Below are positions 21,136 to 29,760 of a stretch of 64,000 nt of DNA, piece by piece. A program made the translations under genes and the position numbers. Origin of the DNA: Leptospira sp. (GTDB taxonomy: Bacteria; Spirochaetota; Leptospiria; Leptospirales; Leptospiraceae); NCBI GenBank assembly GCA_002786225.1, contig PEQN01000005.1:62001-126000 (forward strand), written 5' to 3'. The stretch's first letter is position 1. Each line of letters opens with the position of its first letter. The notes under the pieces were generated by a model. It was not told the origin of the DNA. It was given only the letters and a program-made list of their open reading frames with translations, and did no database searches.

Positions 21136-22677
21136 TTACGGATGGTTTCTAACACAACGCGCCCTAGCACTTGCTCCACCCTTAGGTGTACCTTGGGTGG
21201 TTCCATTTGTCATATTGATGGTCCAAGCATTAGCAGTTGTACCAGGTGCAGATGTTGAAGTCCAATAAGCAGCTGAAATTGTATTGGGGAAAAATGTAGG
21301 ATCAATGGCAGGAAGGGAAAACCTATTGTCGATGAGACTACCTAATTCATTGTAATTAGGCAATCTCCATTCGGGACCTATCGCAGAACAAGCATTTAAT
21401 GCTGCTCCCCAAGTCAAAAGAGTTCCAGTACCTATACTACAAGTTGGACCAGAAAGTCCTAGAGTACATTTATCCCATCTTAGGTTGGAATTCATATCTC
21501 GAATCGTCCCATCACCTAGATCTTGGTAGTTCTTAGTCACTATCGGAGTTGGAGAAGAGACGCATCGAACGATAAAAGAAGCAGCAGATTTGAGTGCTGT
21601 CGTCATAATACCAACATTTCCCTGCAATAGATAAACTGTATTAAAGGAGGAAGTTCCTGAAAGAGTTAATACACTATTCGTTGTAGGATTGGGAAATGCA
21701 GTAAGATTCATTGAGGGCCCAAAAGTTACAAAATTCGGAAGACTGTGAACCTCCCATCTGGTAGGAAGCCTCCAATCTGTTCGATTTGCATATCCAGAAC
21801 CTGCATTTGCTGAGTTATAGGATGCGCATGCATTCATAGCATTCGCCCAGCTATAGATAGTTGGAGCCCCACCACAAGTTGGTCCGGTTTGTCCTAGGTT
21901 ACAACTTGTCCATACAAGTCCACTTACTAAATCTGTTGTAATGTAATCACTAACATTTACTAAGGTTGGCGCTGTATAGTTTCGTGCAAGGGGTGTATTG
22001 ATCATAATACCATCTTGCCTTGGAAATGTAGCAGTTATTGCTGGACAGGTAGAAAGATTTGTATCGTCGTAGCAATTTATTTGTTCTGTATCAGAGATTG
22101 CATACGACTGGTTAATATATCCCGTTGTGAATTCTAGATTTATATTCGCATTTAAAGTATTCCCAGCAAGATCTTTCCAATTAACCGCATCACTCATGAT
22201 TTGAATTCTTTGATTCTCAGGAAACCATATCCAAGAAAACGACATTGTAAAAGTATCATTTGGAAAAGTGGTGGTAGACCAGACATAAGTAATTTGAACA
22301 GGAGTAGATTCAAAACTAAGGCTATTCCATGTAAAGAAACCTCCCATTGGTTGAATTGAAGTATCCATAGATTCGGAAAATTGAAACACGACTCTCGCTC
22401 TACAAGGTGTTCCCGTACAAATTGGCACATTTGTTGCTAAGTTTGTTGGTGTAGTAAAGGCTATTGTGGGTGAGGTTATATCAGGAGTTGAAAGATTTGA
22501 TCTACAAATAGAATCATTCGGGTTTGCTAGACAAATTGTACTTCGAAGAGCTAAAAGGTCCAATAGGGGCACTCTGTCCAAAGATGGAAAATTGCATTGA
22601 TTAGCAAAAAGCAAGATTCCAAGGTATAGAATATTTAGGAATCTTAGATTTTGGCAGTATTTACGATTATTTTTCAT
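21136..22677 (-). CDS. Lipoprotein with two DUF1566 modules
   Basis: This 513-aa protein has a signal peptide with a probable lipidation Cys28 (FANQC). An Ig-like segment follows at about residues 70-190 (VVFQFSESMDTS resembles bacterial Ig-like Big_5 domains). Two DUF1566 (Lcl) modules come next, recognised by DLVSGLVWTSC then WRLPTRWE, and later NLRWDKC then WRLPNYNEL, each closing with an RCV-type strand. Many paired Cys suggest disulfides. It is probably surface-exposed; no enzymatic function can be assigned. Confidence 0.8.
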   Translation of the reverse strand: MKNNRKYCQNLRFLNILYLGILLFANQCNFPSLDRVPLLDLLALRSTICLANPNDSICRSNLSTPDITSPTIAFTTPTNLATNVPICTGTPCRARVVFQFSESMDTSIQPMGGFFTWNSLSFESTPVQITYVWSTTTFPNDTFTMSFSWIWFPENQRIQIMSDAVNWKDLAGNTLNANINLEFTTGYINQSYAISDTEQINCYDDTNLSTCPAITATFPRQDGIMINTPLARNYTAPTLVNVSDYITTDLVSGLVWTSCNLGQTGPTCGGAPTIYSWANAMNACASYNSANAGSGYANRTDWRLPTRWEVHSLPNFVTFGPSMNLTAFPNPTTNSVLTLSGTSSFNTVYLLQGNVGIMTTALKSAASFIVRCVSSPTPIVTKNYQDLGDGTIRDMNSNLRWDKCTLGLSGPTCSIGTGTLLTWGAALNACSAIGPEWRLPNYNELGSLIDNRFSLPAIDPTFFPNTISAAYWTSTSAPGTTANAWTINMTNGTTQGTPKGGASARARCVRNHP

Positions 22678-22768
22678 CCTTTAAAACCTATCGTCATAAT
22701 TAAATTGATTTTGATCGAATTATCAATCTATTTTTGAATTTGAAGTTAATAATTTTTTATATCGCACA

Positions 22769-22780
22769 TTCAAATTTGAA
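22769..22780. promoter_or_regulatory. Perfect 12-bp palindrome upstream of the desaturase
   Basis: TTCAAATTTGAA lies in the AT-rich 225-bp gap between the DUF1566 lipoprotein and the desaturase. It could be a binding site for a homodimeric regulator, but in such AT-rich DNA a 12-bp palindrome may be chance. Confidence 0.2.
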
Positions 22781-22872
22781 ATAAATTTACAAGATTGTAT
22801 ATTTTTTGCAAAAATAAACCAATTCGATTGTATTGCATTAAATTCAAATTATGATTTTCAGAATTATCATTT

Positions 22873-22878
22873 TATAAT
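22873..22878 (+). promoter_or_regulatory. Candidate -10 box of the desaturase
   Basis: A perfect TATAAT lies 24 nt before the TTG start. No good -35 is seen at the usual spacing, and the region is AT-rich, so this is weak support. Confidence 0.3.
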
Positions 22879-22902
22879 ATACTGGTTGTTTAGGAATATA
22901 TT

Positions 22903-23922
22903 TTGGACAATTCAAAAAAGTCATTACCTTCATTAATTGATCTGCGCAATTCTATACCTGACGAATATTTCCGACCTAATGTTATTAAATCTCTCTATTT
23001 TTTTGGATTCGATATTTTTATAATTTCTCTTTTATATATTTCAGTATATCTTTTCGATTCAGTTTATTATCTTCCTATTTTTTGGTTTGCAACTGGTACG
23101 ATGTTTTGGTCCTTATTTGTTGTTGGACATGATTGTGGTCATGGATCCTTTTCAAAGTCTAAATTCTTAAATTCACTTATAGGTCATTTATGCCACACTC
23201 CGTTATTAGTTCCTTACCATGGTTGGAGAATTTCGCATCAAATGCATCATAGAAATACTGGAAATATTGACAAAGATGAAACATGGTATCCACTAACAGA
23301 AAATCAATTTAATAATTTAACATCCCTTCAAAAAATTGCTCGTTACAAATTATTTCTAATTGTCTTTCCACTTTACTTATTTGTTAGATCACCTGGAAAA
23401 GACGGATCTCATTTTTTGCCATCGAGTCCGCTTTTTAATAATTCTGAAAGAAATAGAGTATTAGTTAGTACAAGCATGTGGGCTTTGATGGTTCTTTTTC
23501 TTTTAACCTTAATATATATGTTTGGTCTGTATTTTATTTTCATTTATTATTTTATTCCCTTTACAATATTTGTTATTTGGCTATCACTTGTTACCTACCT
23601 TCATCACACTGACGTTTCTATACCATGGTATAGAGGTGAAGATTGGTCATTTACAAAAGGTGCATTATCGACAATTGATAGAAGTTATGGAATTTTTGAT
23701 CCGATTCATCATAATATAGGTACTCATGTTATACATCATATTTTTGCTGGAATACCTCATTATAATTTAATAGGTGCTAAGAATTATATAAAAAATATAT
23801 TAGGCGATTCATATCGTGAAGATTATTCTCCAATATTATCTAAATTTCTTGAGAGTTCATCAAATTGTGACGTAGTTAATGATATTGGCTCACCAGTATA
23901 TTATAAAAAAGCAAATAAATAA
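22903..23922 (+). CDS. Membrane fatty-acid desaturase (delta-12/omega-3 type)
   Basis: This 339-aa integral membrane di-iron desaturase has all three His boxes: HDCGHGSF, WRISHQMHH and THVIHHIF. The first box and the PYHGWRISHQMHH context resemble plant and cyanobacterial FAD2/FAD3/DesA enzymes. It probably inserts a double bond into membrane-lipid acyl chains. The start is a TTG with AGGA 7 nt upstream; no earlier ATG fits. The coding sequence is visibly more AT-rich than its neighbours, with many TTA, ATA and AAT codons, which hints at transfer. No electron-donor gene is adjacent. Confidence 0.88.
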   Translation: MDNSKKSLPSLIDLRNSIPDEYFRPNVIKSLYFFGFDIFIISLLYISVYLFDSVYYLPIFWFATGTMFWSLFVVGHDCGHGSFSKSKFLNSLIGHLCHTPLLVPYHGWRISHQMHHRNTGNIDKDETWYPLTENQFNNLTSLQKIARYKLFLIVFPLYLFVRSPGKDGSHFLPSSPLFNNSERNRVLVSTSMWALMVLFLLTLIYMFGLYFIFIYYFIPFTIFVIWLSLVTYLHHTDVSIPWYRGEDWSFTKGALSTIDRSYGIFDPIHHNIGTHVIHHIFAGIPHYNLIGAKNYIKNILGDSYREDYSPILSKFLESSSNCDVVNDIGSPVYYKKANK

Positions 23923-23933
23923 CTTATCGGTGA

Positions 23934-25238
23934 TTAAAGTAAATTATTTTTTCTTTGATTATTTCTAATTTTAGAATTGGAACCCAGTAGTTGAGAAGAG
24001 TATATACCACTATGCCCAGAAGACAGATAAGCAAAAACGCAGGCAATACTTGCGTACACTCCGACCTGAATACCAAATAATTCAATAGCCATAATAGTAC
24101 AGGCTAAGGGTGTATTAGCTGCTCCCGCAAATACTGCCACAAAACCCATACTAGCTAGTAATGGAAGAGGCAAAGGAAGAAATTGGGAAAATGCATTTCC
24201 TAGATGGGAGCCTACGTAGAATAGAGGTGTCACCTCTCCGCCTTTGAATCCAGAGGCTAATGTGAACGAAGTGTACAGAGATTTTATCAGAAAAGAAAAA
24301 ATAGACTGCTGCTTCTCGAAGCTTTCAACTATTTCGGGAATTCCTAATCCTATGTATCTGAAGGTATCCGTTAGACTCACAATTACCGCAAATAGGAAAC
24401 CACCGACTAAGGGGCGAAAAGGAGGATAGGATATCCACTTAGAAAAAAGTTTCGTTACAAAGTGAGTCGATGCAGAAAAGAATCTAGCAGCCAGACCAAA
24501 ACCTATACCGCAAAATATTGAAATGCATAAACCAATAGAATCTAGATTTGGTACAAAAGGTACAAAATACTGAGTGTGTCCAACAGACCAAAGACTTTGG
24601 GTTACATAATCAGCAATTATCGCAGTTAGTAGACTGGGAAGGATAGCATCGAATTGTAACCTGCCGAGAAGAAAGACCTCTAATCCGAATATAGCCCCTG
24701 CTATGGGAGTTCCAAAAACAGAAGCAAAACCCCCACTGATTCCTGCAATAAGAAGCATCTTTCTATCTATGGGCCGAATTCTTCCTAGCATTCTCCTGAA
24801 AATTTTGATTCGATTGATATGCGTTAGCTGATCTGCAAGAGAAGCACCCATTTGAACGGCTGTTCCTTCACGACCAGCCGATCCACCAAATAGATGAGTT
24901 AAAATAGTTCCGATTAAAACAAAGGGTGTCATCCTGAGTGGGATCACCTTCCTGGGATTGTGGATTTGCTCAATCAATTGGTTGTTGCCTTTGACCACAG
25001 ATTCCCCCCAAGTATGGTAGACAAAACCAATGAAGAGTCCTGCAAATGGAAGAATAAATAGTAAATTAGGATATTCTAATCTAGTATTTGTAGCGTATTC
25101 GAGTGCAACTAAAAAGAAGGCAGAGGCTGAGCCAGAAAGAAATCCAATAAATAAGGAAAGTATACTCCAGCGAATAACAAATAACAGTGTATATCTGAAT
25201 TCTAAAAATAAATTATTATAAGCGGAATGCATTTTCAT
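23934..25238 (-). CDS. CLC-family anion transporter, possibly a fluoride exporter
   Basis: This 434-aa CLC protein has about 10 or more membrane helices. The gating-glutamate loop reads GGSAGREGTAVQMGASLAD. The selectivity region reads KGNNQLIEQI where chloride-type CLCs have GSGIP. An Asn at the filter Ser together with GREGT is what I associate with the CLC-F (fluoride/proton antiporter) branch. It starts 6 nt after the EamA gene and is the last of four same-strand genes. Chloride transport cannot be excluded from sequence. Confidence 0.82.
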   Translation of the reverse strand: MKMHSAYNNLFLEFRYTLLFVIRWSILSLFIGFLSGSASAFFLVALEYATNTRLEYPNLLFILPFAGLFIGFVYHTWGESVVKGNNQLIEQIHNPRKVIPLRMTPFVLIGTILTHLFGGSAGREGTAVQMGASLADQLTHINRIKIFRRMLGRIRPIDRKMLLIAGISGGFASVFGTPIAGAIFGLEVFLLGRLQFDAILPSLLTAIIADYVTQSLWSVGHTQYFVPFVPNLDSIGLCISIFCGIGFGLAARFFSASTHFVTKLFSKWISYPPFRPLVGGFLFAVIVSLTDTFRYIGLGIPEIVESFEKQQSIFSFLIKSLYTSFTLASGFKGGEVTPLFYVGSHLGNAFSQFLPLPLPLLASMGFVAVFAGAANTPLACTIMAIELFGIQVGVYASIACVFAYLSSGHSGIYSSQLLGSNSKIRNNQRKNNLL

Positions 25239-25244
25239 TTCTCT

Positions 25245-26153
25245 TTATTGGTTAAGAACTTCTTTCTTCTTTCGGCTAATGATAAAAACACCACCAAGAA
25301 CCAAAGCTGTCCCAATTATTTGATAAATTCCTAATTCTTCATCCAAAATAATATTTGCAAGAATAAGAGTAGAAACAGGGCCAATGGAAGACAGGATAGA
25401 TGACTTACTAGAACCAATTCTGTGAATTCCTGCTGAAATTAAATAGCTTGGAACAACTGTTGTAAATATTCCCAAAAGAAATCCTAAGAACAATACGTAC
25501 GAATTGTATTCTAAAATACGATTCCAATTTGAAGTGAATGAAAATTGGATAAATACCAATATGCAGGAAGTAATCATAGCAATATTTGTAAATAGCTGAG
25601 TTCCTAGCTTAGGAATTAGATGACCAGATCCTATCAAATACACTGCATAACTGATAGCAGAAATTAAAACACAAAGGACTCCTATATTAACATCCTCACC
25701 ACCAACTTGTATATCATGAAGATAGGCGAATAAGATTCCAGAATACGTGATTAAAAGAGCCACAAAATCCAACTTATGAAGTTTTTTCTTAAAGATAAGA
25801 AAATTTAAAATTACAACCAAAGTAGGATAGATGAAAAGTACCAGTCGCTCCAATCCAGCTGTAATATATTCTAAACCCATAAAATCGAATATACTGGCTA
25901 AGTAATATCCTAAAAACCCAAAGAAGACAGCAGATGCAACCTGAGAACGCTTGATGTCTTGGGGAATCTTCTTTTTAGCAAGAATCCAAGTAAGCGAGAG
26001 TATGAAAAATGGAAGTGCAAAAATAAGACGTAAGGTTAATGCTTCAATGCTATCTAATCCTTCCTTATAAACGAGTTTAACTAGAACTGCTTTCGCAGAA
26101 AAAAGGATAGAACCAATAAAAACAAAGAGTATTCCTACTAAACTTGGATTCAT
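25245..26153 (-). CDS. EamA/DMT-family transporter
   Basis: This 302-aa protein has 10 TM helices in two EamA repeats. The first repeat is marked by SILFSAKAVLVKLVY and LRLIFALPFFILSL, the second by GVLCVLISAISYAVYLIGSG, and the last helix carries GTALVLGGVFII. DMT-family proteins move metabolites such as amino acids; the substrate is unknown. It lies 40 nt after the Sco gene and 6 nt before the CLC gene. Confidence 0.82.
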   Translation of the reverse strand: MNPSLVGILFVFIGSILFSAKAVLVKLVYKEGLDSIEALTLRLIFALPFFILSLTWILAKKKIPQDIKRSQVASAVFFGFLGYYLASIFDFMGLEYITAGLERLVLFIYPTLVVILNFLIFKKKLHKLDFVALLITYSGILFAYLHDIQVGGEDVNIGVLCVLISAISYAVYLIGSGHLIPKLGTQLFTNIAMITSCILVFIQFSFTSNWNRILEYNSYVLFLGFLLGIFTTVVPSYLISAGIHRIGSSKSSILSSIGPVSTLILANIILDEELGIYQIIGTALVLGGVFIISRKKKEVLNQ

Positions 26154-26193
26154 ATTTCCAAAATCTAATAGTATTCAGACTTGGACAGAAGTT

Positions 26194-26757
26194 TCAGAGA
26201 AGCAATTTAATAATTTCTACAATTTTTTCTGGAGGATCTGAATGCCGAAACAAGTAGCGTGTTTGCATTTGATCATCAACTAAATAGGTATAGGTGGAAT
26301 GATCTATTGAATTAGCGTTTTTTTGGTAGGAGGCTGCAAATAATTTTACAACCTTATCAATCTCTTCCTTAGTACCAGTGAGTCCTAAACCATTCAGAGT
26401 ATAGAAATGAACATAAGATTGCAATTTATCAACAGAGTCTCTCTCTGAATCAACAGAGATGAAGACGATCTGTAAATCTTTGTTAGCTGATCCTAGTAAT
26501 TGATTTACTTTTTTATATTTATCAAGAGTCATAGGACAGAAATCTGGACAAGATGTATAGCCGAAGAAAATCAGGTTTATTTTCTTAGAATTTTGCGAGA
26601 GTTGCCAAGATTTATTGCCTGGACCTTGCAAGCTAAAATCACCACCTACACCCACAGAATCAAACTTTGGTTTTGAATTGCAGAATAAAAATTCTAGGCT
26701 GCAAACACAGACAAGAATGGCGAACAAAATTTTCCTTGTCCGATTCTTGATTTTCAT
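26194..26757 (-). CDS. Sco1/SenC copper-delivery lipoprotein
   Basis: This 187-aa thioredoxin-fold protein passes copper to the CuA site of cytochrome c oxidase. The copper-binding CxxxC is in FFGYTSCPDFCPMTL (Cys70 and Cys74), and the partner His is in SIDHSTYTYLVD. A signal peptide ends at a probable lipid Cys26 (LEFLFC). Its start overlaps the PCuAC gene by ATGA, and this pairing of families is classical in copper insertion. Confidence 0.92.
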   Translation of the reverse strand: MKIKNRTRKILFAILVCVCSLEFLFCNSKPKFDSVGVGGDFSLQGPGNKSWQLSQNSKKINLIFFGYTSCPDFCPMTLDKYKKVNQLLGSANKDLQIVFISVDSERDSVDKLQSYVHFYTLNGLGLTGTKEEIDKVVKLFAASYQKNANSIDHSTYTYLVDDQMQTRYLFRHSDPPEKIVEIIKLLL

Positions 26758-27233
26758 GGATTCATTCCAGAAGCTTCCTTCACTTCAAAGGTAATTTGTT
26801 TTCTTCCTTGCTTCTCAAACTCTAACTCTATTAGAACTTTATCATTAAGTGATAGACTTTTTTGGAGACCTATCAGCATAAGATGATTTCCACCAGGTCT
26901 AAGAATCGAAATCTCCCCTGCTTGAAGTGCAATCCCATTTTCAAGATGCCGCATCATCATCATTCCGTCTTTTTCAATCATAGAATGAATTTCTACAGAT
27001 TCAGATATAGATGATTTAGCAGAGATTAACCGATCTTCCAGATTGGCATTTACAATCTTTACATAGGCTCCTGTTATTTCAGAAGAGGGTGGAACAAGTC
27101 GAATCCAAGCATTCTCAAAGGAAATCTCTTGGGGTATAGTAGAAGATTTGCATTGATTCAGATTTATAAATAAGCTAAATATTAGAAGAGGTAGGTGAAG
27201 AGAAAAAATTGATATTCGGGTATTTCTATTCAT
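26754..27233 (-). CDS. PCuAC periplasmic copper chaperone
   Basis: This 159-aa protein has the Cu(I)-binding pattern of the family: His and Met in IHSMIEKDGMMMMRHLE and the later GGNHLMLIGL. The N-terminus is a signal peptide with a probable lipobox Cys28 (NLNQC), so it is likely membrane-anchored. PCuAC proteins load copper on Sco or directly on oxidase, which fits its 4-nt overlap with the Sco gene. Confidence 0.92.
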   Translation of the reverse strand: MNRNTRISIFSLHLPLLIFSLFINLNQCKSSTIPQEISFENAWIRLVPPSSEITGAYVKIVNANLEDRLISAKSSISESVEIHSMIEKDGMMMMRHLENGIALQAGEISILRPGGNHLMLIGLQKSLSLNDKVLIELEFEKQGRKQITFEVKEASGMNP

Positions 27234-27289
27234 AATCCTAGTTTTGGAAAAACACTAGCCTTGCCTAGACTTTTTAAGACAATGGAAGC

Positions 27290-27982
27290 ATGGGAATAGC
27301 CATTTTAGCTACAGCTCTTATGCAAGGATTATTAGGCTCAACTCATTGCATTGGAATGTGTGGGCCTTTTGTAGGCTTGTTAAATGCAAGACCTGATGCA
27401 AAATTTGCAAGCAACTTCTTCTACAACCTAGGACGCACTCTATCTTACGCTAGTATAGGATTTTTACTGGGAATTTTGGGTTGGGGAGCCAACCGATTTT
27501 TATTTGCTGGCCTTGCCTTGTATCTTGGATCTAGTATCATTCTAATTTATGGATTGGGTATGATTTTTCCCATCTTTCCCAAGATTTTAAAATCAACAGC
27601 TCCTCAGTGGTTGGTAAAATCTGCTGCCCATTTTCTTAAGAATACAAAGAACACCAGGCTACTTGGATTTCTTATGGGGATAGTTTCGGGGCTATTGCCT
27701 TGTGGATTGCTCTACCCTGCCTATTCTTTAGCCCTTCTCGCTGGAGATCCCCTCCATTCAGCACTTGTAATGATAGTCTTTAGTCTAGGAACCTATCCTA
27801 TGCTCTATACTCTGGGTTTGGGTGGTCGCAAAATTTTTCAATTCCTCCAAAATCGATCCGTACGAGTAGCAATTGGAATTTTTCTTGTCATATTTGCCAT
27901 ATTTACGATTTATAATAGATTTCAACTTTCATTGCAAGAAGAAGCAGAATGCGAAATAAAACAGGAAGTCGAAAAGGATTAG
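27290..27982 (+). CDS. TauE/SafE (UreH-like) membrane protein
   Basis: This 230-aa protein has six TM helices and the motifs STHCIGMCGPFVGLL and GLLPCGLLYPAYSLAL of the UreH-like branch of TauE/SafE. That branch is often found beside cytochrome-oxidase maturation genes and is thought to help move copper or another metal. Here it starts 57 bp from the divergent PCuAC-Sco pair, which supports such a role. A sulfite export function is not implied. Confidence 0.8.
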   Translation: MGIAILATALMQGLLGSTHCIGMCGPFVGLLNARPDAKFASNFFYNLGRTLSYASIGFLLGILGWGANRFLFAGLALYLGSSIILIYGLGMIFPIFPKILKSTAPQWLVKSAAHFLKNTKNTRLLGFLMGIVSGLLPCGLLYPAYSLALLAGDPLHSALVMIVFSLGTYPMLYTLGLGGRKIFQFLQNRSVRVAIGIFLVIFAIFTIYNRFQLSLQEEAECEIKQEVEKD

Positions 27983-27997
27983 ATAGGAGAATCAATC

Positions 27998-28981
27998 ATG
28001 AAAAAGTTCGGAAAAATTTTAGGAAGTATTTTTGCTTTAATTATCGTTACACTAAGTACTACATATTATATTGATTATCCATCCTATAGCTATGAACAAA
28101 CTGCCCTACCTAAATCCTTTGAAGATTTTTATCAGGCAAAATTAGCAGAATCTAAGGCTAAGGGAGCACCTTCTTACAATGAAGAAAAACTCATTCGCTA
28201 TTCTAAGGGAAAGACTCCCATCGCAATCCTTTATATCCATGGCTTTGGTGCTTCTCGTGCTGAGGGTGAATATGTAATCGATAGGATTGCAGCTGATTTC
28301 AAAGCCAATACTTATTATCTCAGATTACCTGGTCATGGAACAAATATTGAAGACCAACGAGACACACATTTTGAGAACTACTTAAAAACCGCAGAAGATA
28401 CCTTACTCATGATGGAGACTTTGGGAGATAAGGTTATCGTTGTGGGAACTAGTATGGGTGGACTTCTTTCTACCTATCTAGCTTCCAAATACCCAGATAA
28501 AATAACAGGAATTATTCTTGCTTCACCCTTCTATGAATTTAAAGACAAAAGCGGAAATATCTATGCCTTCAATTGGGGCAAGCATTTGGTTGATGCAGCC
28601 TATGGAGATCTTCGTAAAAATAAGAACCAAGATCCAAATGACCCTGCTTTTAAATACTGGTACCGAAACCAATACTATGCTTCTGTTCAGAACCTCAGCG
28701 ATCTAAAAAGAACCATAGCAAATTCAGATGTTTATGAAAAAGTTTCAGTCCCCGTTCTCATGTTTTACTACTACAAATCTGCTGAAGACCAAGATACAAG
28801 TGCGGATGTTGCTAAGATGCTAGAAGTATTTGAAGAATTTGGTAGAGCAAGCCAGCCCAATCCACTGAATAAAAAAGTTCAAATCACAGATGGGGCTCAT
28901 GTCTTGCTCTCTGAATTTGTAAGTTCTGACAAAGAAACCATCCTTAAAGAAACCAAAGAGTTTATAACAAAAATAAAATGA
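27998..28981 (+). CDS. Membrane-anchored alpha/beta hydrolase
   Basis: This 327-aa protein has an N-terminal signal anchor (ILGSIFALIIVTLSTTYYI). The hydrolase fold follows: oxyanion strand ILYIHGFGASRAEGE, lipase-type nucleophile VVGTSMGGLLSTY with catalytic Ser, and a late His in DGAHVLLSEF. It is like bacterial carboxylesterases or monoacylglycerol lipases acting at the cell envelope. Substrate unknown. It overlaps the following small DUF1289 gene by ATGA. Confidence 0.82.
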   Translation: MKKFGKILGSIFALIIVTLSTTYYIDYPSYSYEQTALPKSFEDFYQAKLAESKAKGAPSYNEEKLIRYSKGKTPIAILYIHGFGASRAEGEYVIDRIAADFKANTYYLRLPGHGTNIEDQRDTHFENYLKTAEDTLLMMETLGDKVIVVGTSMGGLLSTYLASKYPDKITGIILASPFYEFKDKSGNIYAFNWGKHLVDAAYGDLRKNKNQDPNDPAFKYWYRNQYYASVQNLSDLKRTIANSDVYEKVSVPVLMFYYYKSAEDQDTSADVAKMLEVFEEFGRASQPNPLNKKVQITDGAHVLLSEFVSSDKETILKETKEFITKIK

Positions 28982-29148
28982 ATAAGATAGCATCACCCTG
29001 CACTAAGGTCTGTACTATGGACCCAAGCTCAGGGTTTTGTTTGGGTTGTGGAAGAACAATCCAGGAAATTGGTTTGTGGTCTAGCCTATCGGAAGAAGAT
29101 AGAAATACTATAATCTTAGAGTTGCCCAAGAGAATCGAAGGATTGTGA
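28978..29148 (+). CDS. DUF1289-family small Cys-rich protein
   Basis: This short 56-aa gene reads MNKIASPCTKVCTMDP, then GFCLGCGRTIQEI and WSSLSEEDR. The four Cys in C-x3-C ... C-x2-C and the WSSLSEEDR segment are the DUF1289 signature, a probable small metal-binding protein of unknown role. It starts in the ATGA overlap with the hydrolase gene, so it is translationally coupled to it. Confidence 0.85.
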   Translation: MNKIASPCTKVCTMDPSSGFCLGCGRTIQEIGLWSSLSEEDRNTIILELPKRIEGL

Positions 29149-29160
29149 AGGAAATTAACC

Positions 29161-29184
29161 AAATAAAAAGAGCCCTTTTTATTT
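29161..29184. terminator. AT-only hairpin after the DUF1289 gene
   Basis: A perfect 10-bp inverted repeat, AAATAAAAAG and CTTTTTATTT around an AGCC loop, starts 13 nt after the DUF1289 stop. The T-rich right arm resembles a terminator, but the stem has almost no G-C pairs, so efficiency is doubtful. Confidence 0.35.
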
Positions 29185-29325
29185 ATCTTCAGATATATTG
29201 TAAAATTAATATTTAAAAAATTTATCTTACCCTTGCATTCCAAACATTAAATTCGACGAAACTACAGAATAAGTAAGACCAAAATATCATTGCATTGTGA
29301 GTGCGAATAAAGAATTGTGTTAAAA

Positions 29326-29363
29326 ATCAAAAAGCCACCCCCTTAAGGAGGTGGCTTTTTGAT
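29326..29363. terminator. Strong two-way intrinsic terminator
   Basis: A 14-bp perfect inverted repeat, ATCAAAAAGCCACC (29326-29339) and GGTGGCTTTTTGAT (29350-29363), brackets a CCCTTAAGGA loop that can pair further (CCTTAAGG). The G-C stem is followed by five T on either strand, so it can end transcription from both sides. It lies 12 nt beyond the stop of the minus-strand zinc-finger gene. Confidence 0.85.
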
Positions 29364-29375
29364 AAAATCATCCCT

Positions 29376-29663
29376 TTAGGCTGTACGCTTATCGATCAAT
29401 CCACGGTGGTAGTCACACAATCGATAGAGGCTACCTGTCCTAGGATTTTTCTTAGTAACCTTGGTACCACAAATAATGCAGAGTCCATTATCTCGTCTCT
29501 TTTTATAGAGCATTTGAACTCTTTCTGCACCAGTTAAATTGTGTTTCGAAATCTGGATTCTGTAACCCTTGATTAGGTAACTACCTATTGATTCATCATC
29601 ACCCTTCTTAATCGCGGAAAAAACTGAATCTAGTTCATTTGGCTTGATAGATTTTGGTTTCAT
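29376..29663 (-). CDS. Small protein with a Cys/His metal-binding site
   Basis: This 95-aa basic protein has a CIICG knuckle and, 20 residues on, CDYHRGLID, making a plausible CxxC...CxxH zinc site. Before it lies AERVQMLYKKRRDN, a basic helix. The layout suggests nucleic-acid binding, but I do not recognise the family. It is monocistronic, with a strong terminator just downstream. Confidence 0.65.
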   Translation of the reverse strand: MKPKSIKPNELDSVFSAIKKGDDESIGSYLIKGYRIQISKHNLTGAERVQMLYKKRRDNGLCIICGTKVTKKNPRTGSLYRLCDYHRGLIDKRTA

Positions 29664-29760
29664 TTAAACCCCTTTTTCTATGTTAAATATAGAATATATG
29701 ACGAAAAAAAACTTGATAACCGTATTTTTATTTCAAAAAATATTCTCAGGAGTTCTTTTT

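Noticed and set aside
26154..26193. Fluoride riboswitch before the EamA-CLC genes
   Set aside because: The 40-nt gap before EamA and the 6-nt gap before the CLC gene hold nothing like the crcB motif.
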